From Acidihalobacter_A sp037381185 (GTDB lineage Bacteria; Pseudomonadota; Gammaproteobacteria; DSM-5130; Acidihalobacteraceae), in the NCBI RefSeq assembly GCF_037381185.1, contig NZ_JARRQY010000008.1, positions 1 through 64,000 on the forward strand: a stretch of DNA of 64,000 nucleotides. Direction: 5' to 3'. The translations under genes were made by a program, and so were the position numbers. Shown here piece after piece: positions 9,942 through 17,699 of this stretch (position 1 is the stretch's first letter; every line of letters begins with the position of its first letter). The notes beneath the pieces are model-generated. The model made no database searches. It was not told where the DNA came from and saw nothing but the letters and a program-made list of their open reading frames with translations.

Positions 9942-10202
9942 TTAGCCGTTTTGCTGCAGTGCGGTAGGTGAGGCACCGTGCGCGTTGAAACGCGTGTCGT
10001 AGCCGCGCCGGTTGATGTCGCCTGCGCTGAGCATGATCGCCATCAGAGCGTAGCCGACGAGGGCGAGTGTGCCGTTGCGGCGCAGCGCGGCGCGTCGGCT
10101 GCGGGCCAGCCCGAGTCTGGGGTCGTAGAGGCCGAGCAGTGTCAGAGCGCTGAAGGCAAGGGCGACGATCAATAGCAGTACGGTCAGCAGGTGCATGTTC
10201 AT
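9942..10202 (-). CDS. Small two-helix membrane protein, unknown function
   Basis: 86 residues, not recognised. Residues 3-25 and about 45-62 are hydrophobic, separated by an arginine-rich cytoplasm-type loop (SRRAALRRNG), and the C-terminus is hydrophilic. This would place both termini on the same, probably periplasmic, side. It is convergent with the glycosyltransferase (four bases apart) and lies 21 bases downstream of rsgA in the same direction, so it may ride on the rsgA transcript. A second ATG two codons inside (10196) is an alternative start. Confidence 0.5.
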   Translation of the reverse strand: MNMHLLTVLLLIVALAFSALTLLGLYDPRLGLARSRRAALRRNGTLALVGYALMAIMLSAGDINRRGYDTRFNAHGASPTALQQNG

Positions 10203-10223
10203 GCCTCATATAGAGGCCATGAA

Positions 10224-11132
10224 TCAGGCCGAGTTCCCTTCCAGTTCCAGGAAACTGCGCAGTCGGCTGGGAGGGATACGGCCGGTTTCGGCGGCGGCCT
10301 TGACGGCACAGCCGGGTTCGGCGCGGTGGCGGCAGTCATGGAAGCGGCAATCGTGCGCGCATTCGGCGATTTCCGGGAAGCTGGTGGCGAGATCGTCCGC
10401 GGTTGGCTCGTAGGGCGCGAAATCGCGCACGCCGGGCGAGTCGATCAGATCGCCGCCGGAGGACAGTGCATAGAGATGCGCGACGGTGGTGGTGTGGCGC
10501 CCTTCGCCACTGATTGCCGATAGTTCGCCGATGCGGATTTCGAGCCCCGGATCCAGCGCACGGGTGAGCGATGATTTGCCGACGCCCGACTGTCCGACCA
10601 GCAGGCTGGTGCGCCCGTGCAGGTGTTCGCGCAGGGTTTCGATGCCGTCGCCGTTCTTTACGCTGGTGCGTAGTACCCGATAGCCGAGTCCGGAATAGAG
10701 TGCTTCGGTATCCGCGATCAGACCCTCTGCCGGAGACTCCGACAGATCCGACTTGTTGATGACCAGGAGTGGCGTGGCCGACAGTGCGGCGATGGCGGTC
10801 AGGTAGCGGTCGATGATTCCCCAGTCCGGAGAGGGCCGGGGGGCGATGACGATCAGTACCTGATCGATGTTGGCGGCGCCGGCGTGCGGTCGGCCACGGT
10901 GGTCGGGGCGGACCAGCACGTTTTGGCGCGGTTCCAGGGTGGTGGCCACGGCCTTGTTGTCGCCGTCGTCTGTCTCGTAACTTACGTAATCGCCGCAGAC
11001 GGACACGCGCAGGTGCGCAGGGCCGTGTTTGACCAGATTGCGGCGCGAGACGGCGCGCAGAAGCTCGCCGCTTTCGGTGCGCAGGATCAGTTCTGCACCG
11101 AAGCGGGTAACGACGCGCGCCCGCCCGCTCAC
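10224..11132 (-). CDS. rsgA: Ribosome small subunit maturation GTPase RsgA
   Basis: 302 residues. RsgA is a circularly permuted GTPase that checks late 30S subunit maturation. The permuted order is visible: an N-terminal OB-fold (about 1-85), G4 NKSD (126-129), then G1 GQSGVGKSS (180-188) and G3 DSPG (231-234), then a zinc-binding tail with C258, C262, H265 and C267. The ATG at 11132 overlaps the stop of the upstream pterin dehydratase gene by four bases. It is shorter than E. coli RsgA (350 aa), mostly through a short N-terminus. Confidence 0.94.
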   Translation of the reverse strand: MSGRARVVTRFGAELILRTESGELLRAVSRRNLVKHGPAHLRVSVCGDYVSYETDDGDNKAVATTLEPRQNVLVRPDHRGRPHAGAANIDQVLIVIAPRPSPDWGIIDRYLTAIAALSATPLLVINKSDLSESPAEGLIADTEALYSGLGYRVLRTSVKNGDGIETLREHLHGRTSLLVGQSGVGKSSLTRALDPGLEIRIGELSAISGEGRHTTTVAHLYALSSGGDLIDSPGVRDFAPYEPTADDLATSFPEIAECAHDCRFHDCRHRAEPGCAVKAAAETGRIPPSRLRSFLELEGNSA

Positions 11133-11458
11133 AGACCGTCCATCTTGGCGGCGCAGATGAAGTCGTTGTCGGACAGACCGCCGATGGCGTGCGTGCTGTA
11201 GCCCACGCGGCAGCGGTTATAGCCGACTTCGAGGTTCGGGTGATGGTCTTCACGGTGTGAGATCCAGGCGCCGGCGTTCACGAAGGCTATGGTCTCGTAG
11301 TAGTTGGCGAAGCGGAACTCGCGGACGATTTCCTTGGCATCAGCAGATAGCGACCAATCGGTGTGAAGCTGCGCCAGCAGATCCTGGGCCTGTTCGTGGG
11401 TCAGCGGCGCGACGCCGTCTTCGTAGGGAGTGCAATGGCGTTGGGTCAGATCCGACAT
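11129..11458 (-). CDS. phhB: 4a-hydroxytetrahydrobiopterin dehydratase (PCD/DCoH family)
   Basis: 109 residues. The signature of pterin-4a-carbinolamine dehydratase is seen in the HREDHHPNLEVGYNRC segment (key HHP) and in the C-terminal GLSDNDF region. The enzyme recycles the pterin cofactor of aromatic amino acid hydroxylases. Some bacteria keep PCD proteins without such a hydroxylase, and none is present in this window. The gene overlaps rsgA by four bases, and the pair is probably co-transcribed from the spacer at 11459-12045. The symbol is by family resemblance. Confidence 0.88.
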   Translation of the reverse strand: MSDLTQRHCTPYEDGVAPLTHEQAQDLLAQLHTDWSLSADAKEIVREFRFANYYETIAFVNAGAWISHREDHHPNLEVGYNRCRVGYSTHAIGGLSDNDFICAAKMDGL

Positions 11459-12045
11459 GGGAGCCTCCTCTGATGCTGTTACGGCGCAGCGTTTCGGGTT
11501 GGCACTTTAAGGGGGAAGTGTGGGTGGGGTCCAGCCGTTCGCTGGATTGTGTTCCTCGACAGGGCTGCTTTGACCTCGATTCTAGGTGATGTCGGCAAGG
11601 AGAATTATTTGAGGGTAGGAGTTTGTTTCGGGCGGGATTCGATGTTATGGGGCGACTGCCGATACGCAAAGCGCTCGCATTGTCTTGCGTTCTGCGTGCT
11701 TTTCGGACGCGAATCAGCGATTCCAGTCTTGAGTTGCTTGGGCGACGCGCCCGAGCCCCGTTGTTCAGCACATCCCTGTGCAGCAGCCCCAGCAGGGTCT
11801 GGGGAAATTTAGTTCAGGTGCCAGAACTGTCTGTGTCGAAAGGATCTTAGCCGTTTTCTAGGTGTCACCGATTTCAGCCTTCTGTGAGCCGTGCTTTGAG
11901 AGGAACTGTGACCGGGAGGACGCTGCCGTGCATCAAGGGTGCTTTGTATTTACCCAGGACGTAGATTGGGGTAAGTGAAGCGCACCTCGATATTATCTAT
12001 ATACCCACATTCGGGTCCGTTGCACACATCCTCAACCCATGCGAC
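11459..12045. other. Gene-poor spacer, lower GC, nothing recognised
   Basis: 587 bases with only short, overlapping open frames that lack ribosome sites and recognisable protein sequence. GC content is visibly lower than in the flanking genes, and the 11940-12020 segment is AT-rich. It must contain the promoter for phhB-rsgA on the minus strand. No repeat, RNA or mobile-element end was seen. Confidence 0.45.
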
Positions 12046-12771
12046 TCATGCTTCGGAAAGCGGTTTGCTGTCGTGAGTGATGCTCAGGATGCCGTTGGCC
12101 GTGAAGTTGAGGGCGATTTTGTCGTAGTGACGGTTGGTGGAGAAAAGATACTGATACTTCGCGATAACGGCATCGATCTGGGCTTGAGACGTGGCCGCCG
12201 CGTATTCGCGTTGGAAGGGTATGGATTTGTTCATCTCGACCATATGCGACGTTAGTGCATATGTGGTGTGCAGTGTCCGCTCCATCACCGGATTGTTTTC
12301 CAGTGCCTGCTTGAATTCCGCAGAGTAGGGGTAATCGGCCGGTAACTGGATTTGCCCCGCGGTGTCGTAGGTGATGTTCGCGGGAGGGGCTGGGATACCG
12401 TTGTCGGCCAGGAAACCCGGCATGTGTGCCGATATGTAGTCGGACAGGGCATTGATGTTTTTCTGGCTTGGAAGCAGCAGAGGCACGGAATCCAGCGTCA
12501 CGTGCTGGTTGGCTTGTGGTGCGAAGTAGGACTCGATGTCGAGTTCCGTCGTGCCTTTTGTAGTGTCGAATTCAGCCTTGGCATCACTCCCGGAGGACGC
12601 GCGGGGAAGGCTGGATTGGGTCGAGGCAGCGGCGTAGAGGTCGAGTGCGGCCCGGCAAATACTGACCGTGTCGGCAGCATTTGTCGGCGACGCGGTCGAG
12701 TATTGCCGGCCCGATGAAGAACGCGCCGGCGCGGGAGAGAAGAGCAGGGAAGACGTGGGTTGAACGTTCAT
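12046..12771 (-). CDS. Orphan hypothetical protein
   Basis: 241 residues, no family recognised. The first 60 residues are rich in Ser, Ala and Thr and probably disordered, with the segment ADTVSI around residues 33-38. That motif occurs at the N-terminus of assorted surface- or flagellum-associated proteins, but the resemblance is too short to assign function. The rest looks like a soluble globular protein without membrane segments or cysteine motifs. There is no classical signal peptide. Codon use and GC (mid-50s percent by eye) differ from the neighbours, and gene-poor spacers flank it, which suggests acquisition by transfer. It is a monocistronic minus-strand gene. Confidence 0.6.
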   Translation of the reverse strand: MNVQPTSSLLFSPAPARSSSGRQYSTASPTNAADTVSICRAALDLYAAASTQSSLPRASSGSDAKAEFDTTKGTTELDIESYFAPQANQHVTLDSVPLLLPSQKNINALSDYISAHMPGFLADNGIPAPPANITYDTAGQIQLPADYPYSAEFKQALENNPVMERTLHTTYALTSHMVEMNKSIPFQREYAAATSQAQIDAVIAKYQYLFSTNRHYDKIALNFTANGILSITHDSKPLSEA

Positions 12772-13116
12772 GGCCTATCTCTGTTTTCTGATGCCATGAA
12801 TTAGAGCAATGAACATGCCAGCGGCGGTTTTCAAAGTCCTGGTTGGGCTGCTCAACTCTTGAGTTAGACGGAGGCCCGTCAGGGCCTTTCGCTTGGACGA
12901 ACCGAACCGTTGGTCAGATGTCTGCGCGAAGCCAATCGTAAAACATGGCCACGATGACGCAGGCAACAAGTCATACAACCCAATTGATCCCGTCTTGAAC
13001 CAATACGACAGCAAAAGGGTTGCCGATAAGAATGTCCATTCTCACCGGCCAAATCGCCCAGTACATGCGGATGTGCGGTAACCTGTCCGGCGACTATTCA
13101 TTTGTTCAGAGTGTCG
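12772..13116. other. Spacer with two small inverted repeats, no gene assigned
   Basis: 345 bases. AACTC/GAGTT (12854-12865) and AGGCCC/GGGCCT (12872-12887, four-base loop) form adjacent short hairpins upstream of the orphan gene. Neither is followed by a T-run on the plus strand. A 79-codon open frame on the minus strand (12775-13014) has no ribosome site and no recognisable sequence. The region is probably the remainder of the lower-GC island. Confidence 0.4.
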
Positions 13117-14361
13117 CTAACGCCCCAACGCACTCAAATGCTGAATCCGAATCGATGCCGGCGGGTGCGAGTCGTAGAAGGCCGAGTGCACCGGATCGGG
13201 CGTGAGCGTGCTGGCGTTGTCGCGATACAGCTTGGTCAGCGCGTGGATCAGCGGCGTGGAGCCGGTCTGCTCGCTGGCGTAGGCGTCGGCCTGGAATTCC
13301 TGGCGGCGCGAGCGCCACGAGAACAGCGGGGTGAGCAGGTAGGTGAACTGCGGCAGCGCGATCATGAACAGCAGCAGGGCCATCCAGGTCGAGGGCTGCT
13401 GCACGCCGAGTCCGCTGTAGAACCAGCTCTGCTGCATCAGCCAGGCGAGCAGGGCGAGGCCGGCAAGGCTCAGGGCGGTCATCACGACCATGCCCTTGAG
13501 CACATGGCGGTGCCGGAAGTGGCCGAGTTCGTGGGCCAGTACGGCCTCGACTTCCTCGGGAGCCAGGGTTTCGAGCAAGGTGTCGAAGAACACGATGCGC
13601 TTGTTGCGGCCGAAGCCGGTGAAATAGGCGTTGCCGTGGCCGGAACGGCGTGAGCCGTCCATGACGAAGATGCCGCGCGAACGGAAGCCGGCGCGGTCCA
13701 GCAGTCGGGCGACGCGTTCGCGCAGTTCACCGTCGTCGAGTGGCGAGAATTTATTGAACAGTGGCGCAATGATGCGGGGGTAGGCCCAAGCGAGTCCGAG
13801 GCTGAAGACCGTCCATACCGCCCAGACCCATAGCCACCAGAGTTCGCCCATGCCCTGCATGAGCCACAACACGAGCAGCGCGAGCGGTATGCCGATGACC
13901 AACATCAGCAGGGTCTGCTTGAGCAGGTCGGCGGCGAATACCCCCGGGGTGGTGCGGTTGAAGCCGTGGCGGGTTTCGATGACGAAGGTTCGCCAGACGG
14001 AAAATGGCAGGTCGATCAGGCCCATGATCAGGAAGGCGCTGAGCAGCACGCCGGTGCCGGTCAGCAGTGGCGACAGCGATAGTGCGCGCCAAGCCTGATC
14101 CAGCGCGGCGAGGCCACCGCCCAGGGTCCAGACCAGGACCACGATCGCTTCGAATACGTATTCCAGGCGGCCGAAGCGGGCGCGGTCGACGGTGTAGTCG
14201 GCGGCGCGCTGATGCGAGTCCAGCGGAATGTTGTCGACGAAGGCAGGCGGTACGGCGTCGCGGTGTGTGCGTACGTGGTCGATCTGGCGCGCGCCTAGCC
14301 ACAGGCGCAATCCCAGGCCGAGTAGAACCGCGAGGATGAACAGGATCGTAAAAGCGTGCAT
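13117..14361 (-). CDS. M48 family metalloprotease, CAAX prenyl protease 1 (Ste24)-like
   Basis: 414-residue membrane zinc protease. The N-terminal region has membrane segments at about 5-22, 68-88, 98-120, 150-168 and 176-195, the Ste24-type arrangement. The active site is HELGH (277-281) with the third zinc ligand in EFQADAYA (E355). Two more hydrophobic segments lie between them. Bacterial members are thought to act in envelope protein quality control rather than prenyl-protein maturation. It is transcribed divergently from orn, and its start at 14361 lies about 130 bases from orn. Confidence 0.9.
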   Translation of the reverse strand: MHAFTILFILAVLLGLGLRLWLGARQIDHVRTHRDAVPPAFVDNIPLDSHQRAADYTVDRARFGRLEYVFEAIVVLVWTLGGGLAALDQAWRALSLSPLLTGTGVLLSAFLIMGLIDLPFSVWRTFVIETRHGFNRTTPGVFAADLLKQTLLMLVIGIPLALLVLWLMQGMGELWWLWVWAVWTVFSLGLAWAYPRIIAPLFNKFSPLDDGELRERVARLLDRAGFRSRGIFVMDGSRRSGHGNAYFTGFGRNKRIVFFDTLLETLAPEEVEAVLAHELGHFRHRHVLKGMVVMTALSLAGLALLAWLMQQSWFYSGLGVQQPSTWMALLLFMIALPQFTYLLTPLFSWRSRRQEFQADAYASEQTGSTPLIHALTKLYRDNASTLTPDPVHSAFYDSHPPASIRIQHLSALGR

Positions 14362-14490
14362 GGTCGGGCGTCAGTGCTTGGAGAACGGTTTGACAGTGTA
14401 ACGCCCTCGTATCAGATGGAGTACCGGGCGACGCATGCACTACAATCGGTCCGCAATACGTCGACCGCGCAACTCATAATGGAGCTTCCA

Positions 14491-15039
14491 ATGCCGACCA
14501 GTCCTGACAATTTGATCTGGATCGATCTCGAGATGACGGGACTGGATCCGAGCAACGACGTGATCATCGAGATCGCGACCATCGTCACGGACAAGGAACT
14601 GAACGTGTTGGCGGAAGGGCCGGTGCGGGCGATTCATCAGCCCGAGCCGGCGCTGGCGGCAATGGACGACTGGAACCAGCGCCAGCACGGCGGCTCCGGG
14701 CTGCTGGAACGGGTGCGCGGCAGCGATTGCGATACGGCGTGCGCCGAGGCGGAGACGCTGGCCTTCCTGCGCGAATGGGTGCCTGCGCGCACCTCGCCGA
14801 TGTGCGGCAACAGCATCTGCCAGGACCGTCGTTTCATGGCGCGGCTGATGCCGGAGCTGGAAGCGTTCTTCCACTACCGCAACCTGGACGTGAGCACGCT
14901 GAAGGAGCTGGCCAAGCGCTGGTATCCGAAGGTCGCCAGTGGTCACCGCAAGGACTCGCGCCACCTGGCGCTGGACGACATCAAGGATTCGATCGAGGAA
15001 CTGCGCTACTACCGCGAACAGTTGTTCAAACCGGTTTGA
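14491..15039 (+). CDS. orn: Oligoribonuclease
   Basis: 182 residues, matching the usual 180. Orn degrades 2-5 nt RNAs and pGpG, the product of c-di-GMP hydrolysis, which links it to the GGDEF/EAL and PilZ proteins elsewhere in the window. DEDDh motifs are clear: WIDLEMTGLD at the start, CGNSICQDRRF in the middle and H-RKDSRHLALDD near the end. The ATG at 14491 is preceded by GGAG at 14481-14484. An ATG at 14479 would add four residues but lacks a ribosome site. A TTGACA (14390) and a TACAAT (14441) lie upstream, though not at proper spacing to each other. Confidence 0.95.
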   Translation: MPTSPDNLIWIDLEMTGLDPSNDVIIEIATIVTDKELNVLAEGPVRAIHQPEPALAAMDDWNQRQHGGSGLLERVRGSDCDTACAEAETLAFLREWVPARTSPMCGNSICQDRRFMARLMPELEAFFHYRNLDVSTLKELAKRWYPKVASGHRKDSRHLALDDIKDSIEELRYYREQLFKPV

Positions 15040-15336
15040 TCAGAAAACCTGTTTGAACGGTCGCACGTCGACTTTGGTGTAAACCCCGGCCACCTGATAG
15101 GGATCGGCATCGGCCCAGGCGCGGGCAGCCTCGATCGATTCGAATTCGGCCACCACCAGGCTGCCGGTGAAGCCGGCCTCGCCGGGGTCGGGGCTGTCGA
15201 TGGCGGGCAGCGGACCGGCCAGCACCAGGCAGCCGGCATCGCGCAGCGCCTGCAGGCGGGCCAGATGATCGGGGCGGGCTTGCAGGCGATCCTGCAGGCT
15301 GTCGGGGCGGTCGTGGGCGACAATGGCGTACAGCAT
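15040..15336 (-). CDS. yciI: YciI-like protein
   Basis: 98 residues of the YciI/dimeric ferredoxin-like fold. It shows the typical opening MLYAIVAHDRPDSLQDRL, a histidine-aspartate pair (H8, D9) that forms the putative active site in the family, and a C-terminal ADPY segment in place of the usual DPF. Function is not established for the family. Its start overlaps the yciB stop by one base (TGATG), so the two are translationally coupled, as in enterics. Its stop abuts the orn stop, so the two genes converge with no spacer. Confidence 0.9.
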   Translation of the reverse strand: MLYAIVAHDRPDSLQDRLQARPDHLARLQALRDAGCLVLAGPLPAIDSPDPGEAGFTGSLVVAEFESIEAARAWADADPYQVAGVYTKVDVRPFKQVF

Positions 15337-15965
15337 CACTGTTGTTTCTCTTCGCTGGGTGTTTCCTGCATGAAACGGGCGAGGTAGAAGGCCTGGCCGA
15401 TGATGAAGACGATGCTCAGGCCGAGCAGACCGAACAGCTTGAAGTCGACCCAGACTTCCTGGCTGAACTGGTAGGCGACCCAGATGTTGAGCGCGCCGGA
15501 GATGAAGAAGAAGCCGATCCAGCCGATGTTGAGACGCCGCCAGATGACCGGCGGCACGGTGATGGCGTGCGACATCAGGCGCTCGACCAGCGGCTTGCGG
15601 CCGATGAAGTGGCTGCCCAGGAAGGCGGCGGCAAACAGCCAGTTGATGGCCGTCGGCTTCCATTTGATGAAGTTGGGATTGTGGAAGAACAGGGTGGCGC
15701 CGCCGAACAGCGTGATGAGCACCAGCGAGACCAGATGCATGGTCTCGAAACGGCGGTGGCGCAGCCAGTACATTCCGACCTGGGCGAACGAGGCGACGAT
15801 GGCCACGGCGGTGGCTAAAAATATGGCGTCCTGGTGGTCGCCGGGCGTCAGCGTGAGCGGCAGCAGGGGATTGATGCCGTGGATGACGTCTGCCGGGATT
15901 GCGCCGTAGAACTTGTAGACGAGGAAGAACAGCAGGACGGGGAAAAAATCGTAAAGCAGTTTCAT
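15336..15965 (-). CDS. yciB: Inner membrane septation-type protein YciB (IspZ family)
   Basis: 209 residues with five to six hydrophobic segments starting at residue 3. Family hallmarks are the N-terminal DFFPVLLFFLVYKFYG and the PNFIKWKPTAINWLFA block (key KWKPT). The family was named intracellular septation protein A; in E. coli it interacts with cell-elongation and division proteins, and its exact role is unresolved. The ATG at 15965 gives the conserved N-terminus. It is followed at once by yciI and transcribed divergently from yciO. Confidence 0.93.
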   Translation of the reverse strand: MKLLYDFFPVLLFFLVYKFYGAIPADVIHGINPLLPLTLTPGDHQDAIFLATAVAIVASFAQVGMYWLRHRRFETMHLVSLVLITLFGGATLFFHNPNFIKWKPTAINWLFAAAFLGSHFIGRKPLVERLMSHAITVPPVIWRRLNIGWIGFFFISGALNIWVAYQFSQEVWVDFKLFGLLGLSIVFIIGQAFYLARFMQETPSEEKQQ

Positions 15966-16087
15966 AGCGCGGAACCGTGGCCCGATACTTGTATCGAAAG
16001 AGAGGATACCAGATGCGCTATCCGAAAGAGCGTGGCAAGCCACATGGCGTTATGATGGAATACTTTGCATCCTCGCGACCGTTAGAC

Positions 16088-16711
16088 ATGAGTCAGTACT
16101 TCGAGATCCATCCCGTCAATCCGCAGGCCCGTCTGGTGCGCCAGGCGGTGGATATTCTGCAGGCGGGGGGAGTGGTGGTCTACCCAACCGATTCCTGCTA
16201 CGCCATTGGCTGCACCATCGGCAACAAGGCGGCGCAGGAGCGCATCCGACAGATCCGCCATCTGGACGACATGCACCATTTCTCCCTGGTGTGCCGCGAT
16301 CTCTCCGAAATCGCGACCTATGCCAAGGTCGACGATGCTTCCTATCGCCTGATGAAAGGGCTGACACCGGGCGCCTATACCTTCCTGCTGCCGGCCACGC
16401 GCGAGGTTCCGCGGCGGCTGCAGAACCCCAAGCGCAAGTCCATCGGGCTGCGCGTGCCGGACAACCGCATCGCCCAGGCGCTGCTGGAGGAACTGGGCGA
16501 GCCGCTGATGAGCAGTACGCTGCTGTTGCCGGGCGAGGATCTTCCGCATACCGACGCGCTGGATATCCGCGAGCGTCTGGAGCATCGGGTCGATCTGATC
16601 ATCGACGGCGGCAACTGCGGTGTGGAGCCGACCACCATCGTCGATCTGTACGGCAAGGCGCCGGAAATCCTGCGCCACGGTAAGGGCTCGACCGATTGGC
16701 TGGAAGACTGA
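16088..16711 (+). CDS. yciO: YciO family protein (TsaC/Sua5-like YrdC domain)
   Basis: 207 residues, close to E. coli YciO (206). It carries the YrdC fold that in TsaC makes threonylcarbamoyl-AMP for tRNA t6A. The segments GGVVVYPTDSCYAIGC, KRKSIGLRVPDN and the C-terminal IDGGNCG are visible. YciO is a paralogue of TsaC whose own role is less certain. The ATG at 16088 yields the family N-terminus SQYFEIHP; upstream in-frame codons read across the promoter region. A TATGAT (16051-16056) may be its -10 element. Confidence 0.9.
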   Translation: MSQYFEIHPVNPQARLVRQAVDILQAGGVVVYPTDSCYAIGCTIGNKAAQERIRQIRHLDDMHHFSLVCRDLSEIATYAKVDDASYRLMKGLTPGAYTFLLPATREVPRRLQNPKRKSIGLRVPDNRIAQALLEELGEPLMSSTLLLPGEDLPHTDALDIRERLEHRVDLIIDGGNCGVEPTTIVDLYGKAPEILRHGKGSTDWLED

Positions 16712-16744
16712 GCGGGCTCCTCGGTCCGACAGGCAACGTTCACG

Positions 16745-16750
16745 TATAAT
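16745..16750 (+). promoter_or_regulatory. Consensus -10 element (TATAAT) almost abutting the S2P gene
   Basis: TATAAT ends nine bases before the ATG at 16760, so a transcript starting the usual 6-8 bases downstream would have a leader of only 1-4 nt. There is no good -35 hexamer and no Shine-Dalgarno sequence, consistent with a leaderless or near-leaderless mRNA. Confidence 0.5.
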
Positions 16751-16759
16751 CTTCGCGCT

Positions 16760-17425
16760 ATGAACCTCAATCAGATCGTCCAAACGATCAGCATCTGGAT
16801 TCTGCCCGTGCTGTTCGCCGTCACCCTCCACGAGGCGGCCCACGGCTATGCGGCCAAGCGCTTGGGCGATACGACCGCGCAGATGCTGGGTAGGCTGAGT
16901 ATCAATCCCCTGCGCCATATCGATCCGATCGGCACTGTGCTGGTGCCTGCGACGCTTTTGTTATTGCATACCGGTTTTCTGTTCGGCTGGGCGAAGCCGG
17001 TGCCGGTCAACTTCAATAATCTGCGCCATCCGCGGCGCGATATGGCACTGGTGGCCGCGGCCGGACCGGGAGCCAATCTGCTGATGGCTCTGGCCTGGGC
17101 GATTGTCATGAAGCTGGGGCTGTGGTTGGCAGCTGGCGGCAGCAGCTTCGCAGTGCCTCTGGCCATGATGGGGCAGGCCGGTATTGCGATCAATCTGATT
17201 CTGATGATTCTCAACCTGCTGCCGATTCCTCCGCTGGACGGAGGCCGCGTCTTGTCGGGGCTGGTGCCGCCAACGTGGGCCGACCGCCTCGATCGTGTCG
17301 AACCCTATGGCTTGATCATCCTGGTCGTGCTGCTCGTGAGCGGCGCGCTCGGTTGGATTCTCGGTCCGATCTATGGCTGGTTCAGCGCCCTGATTCACAG
17401 TGTGTTCGGCCTGCAGGGGTTCTAG
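16760..17425 (+). CDS. Site-2 protease family (M50) membrane metalloprotease
   Basis: 221 residues, an integral membrane zinc protease. HEAAH (24-28) lies in the first membrane segment, and the second metal-site motif PIPPLDGGR lies in a later segment near residue 160. Four or five hydrophobic segments in total match the short bacterial group without a PDZ domain (the group that includes Zn-peptidases next to trpS and scpA in many proteobacteria). The substrate is unknown. It is followed by a 256-bp repeat element and then trpS, so the original operon with trpS-scpA-scpB may have been split by that insertion. Confidence 0.9.
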   Translation: MNLNQIVQTISIWILPVLFAVTLHEAAHGYAAKRLGDTTAQMLGRLSINPLRHIDPIGTVLVPATLLLLHTGFLFGWAKPVPVNFNNLRHPRRDMALVAAAGPGANLLMALAWAIVMKLGLWLAAGGSSFAVPLAMMGQAGIAINLILMILNLLPIPPLDGGRVLSGLVPPTWADRLDRVEPYGLIILVVLLVSGALGWILGPIYGWFSALIHSVFGLQGF

Positions 17426-17428
17426 AGC

Positions 17429-17684
17429 CTGTTCACACTATTGAGCGGTGCGCTGTTGCGTCCGGCCGGCCGCCAGTCAAGGCGCGAGGAGAGAGGTTTG
17501 GTCATTTCAAATGAACGACGAGCAACGCCGAGTGGCGGCCAATCGGGCGCAACCCATAGGGCCGGGCCGCTTTTCGCGTCCCGCGACGTTGCCGCTAGTC
17601 ATGTGGCGGGCTACATCACGCTCGCAGCGCTTTGCGCGCCATGAAAAGTGGCTCCGGCAGCGCATCGCGCAATAGTGTGAACAG
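17429..17684. mobile_element. MITE-like non-autonomous element with 27-bp terminal inverted repeats
   Basis: The 27-base end at 17429-17455 (beginning CTGTTCACACTATTG) is repeated in inverted orientation at 17658-17684 with two mismatches (25/27). The interior is 202 bases, codes for no recognisable protein and contains no transposase. This is the structure of a miniature inverted-repeat element mobilised in trans. No clear target-site duplication is visible, so the exact ends may be off by a few bases. It fills the space between the S2P gene stop (17425) and the trpS ribosome site (17690-17696), so trpS may be transcribed from or through the element. Confidence 0.7.
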
Positions 17685-17699
17685 ACCCTGGGAGAGCAT

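Noticed and set aside
11549..11850. Overlapping short plus-strand frames in the phhB-orphan gene spacer
   Set aside because: No ribosome sites, different frames overlapping, no recognisable sequence.
12775..13014. 79-codon minus-strand open frame that could be a decayed transposase
   Set aside because: No ribosome site, no recognisable motif and no inverted-repeat ends; evidence too thin to call an insertion-sequence remnant.
17441..17675. Short plus- and minus-strand open frames between the S2P gene and trpS
   Set aside because: They lie inside the MITE-like element and encode nothing recognisable, in particular no transposase.
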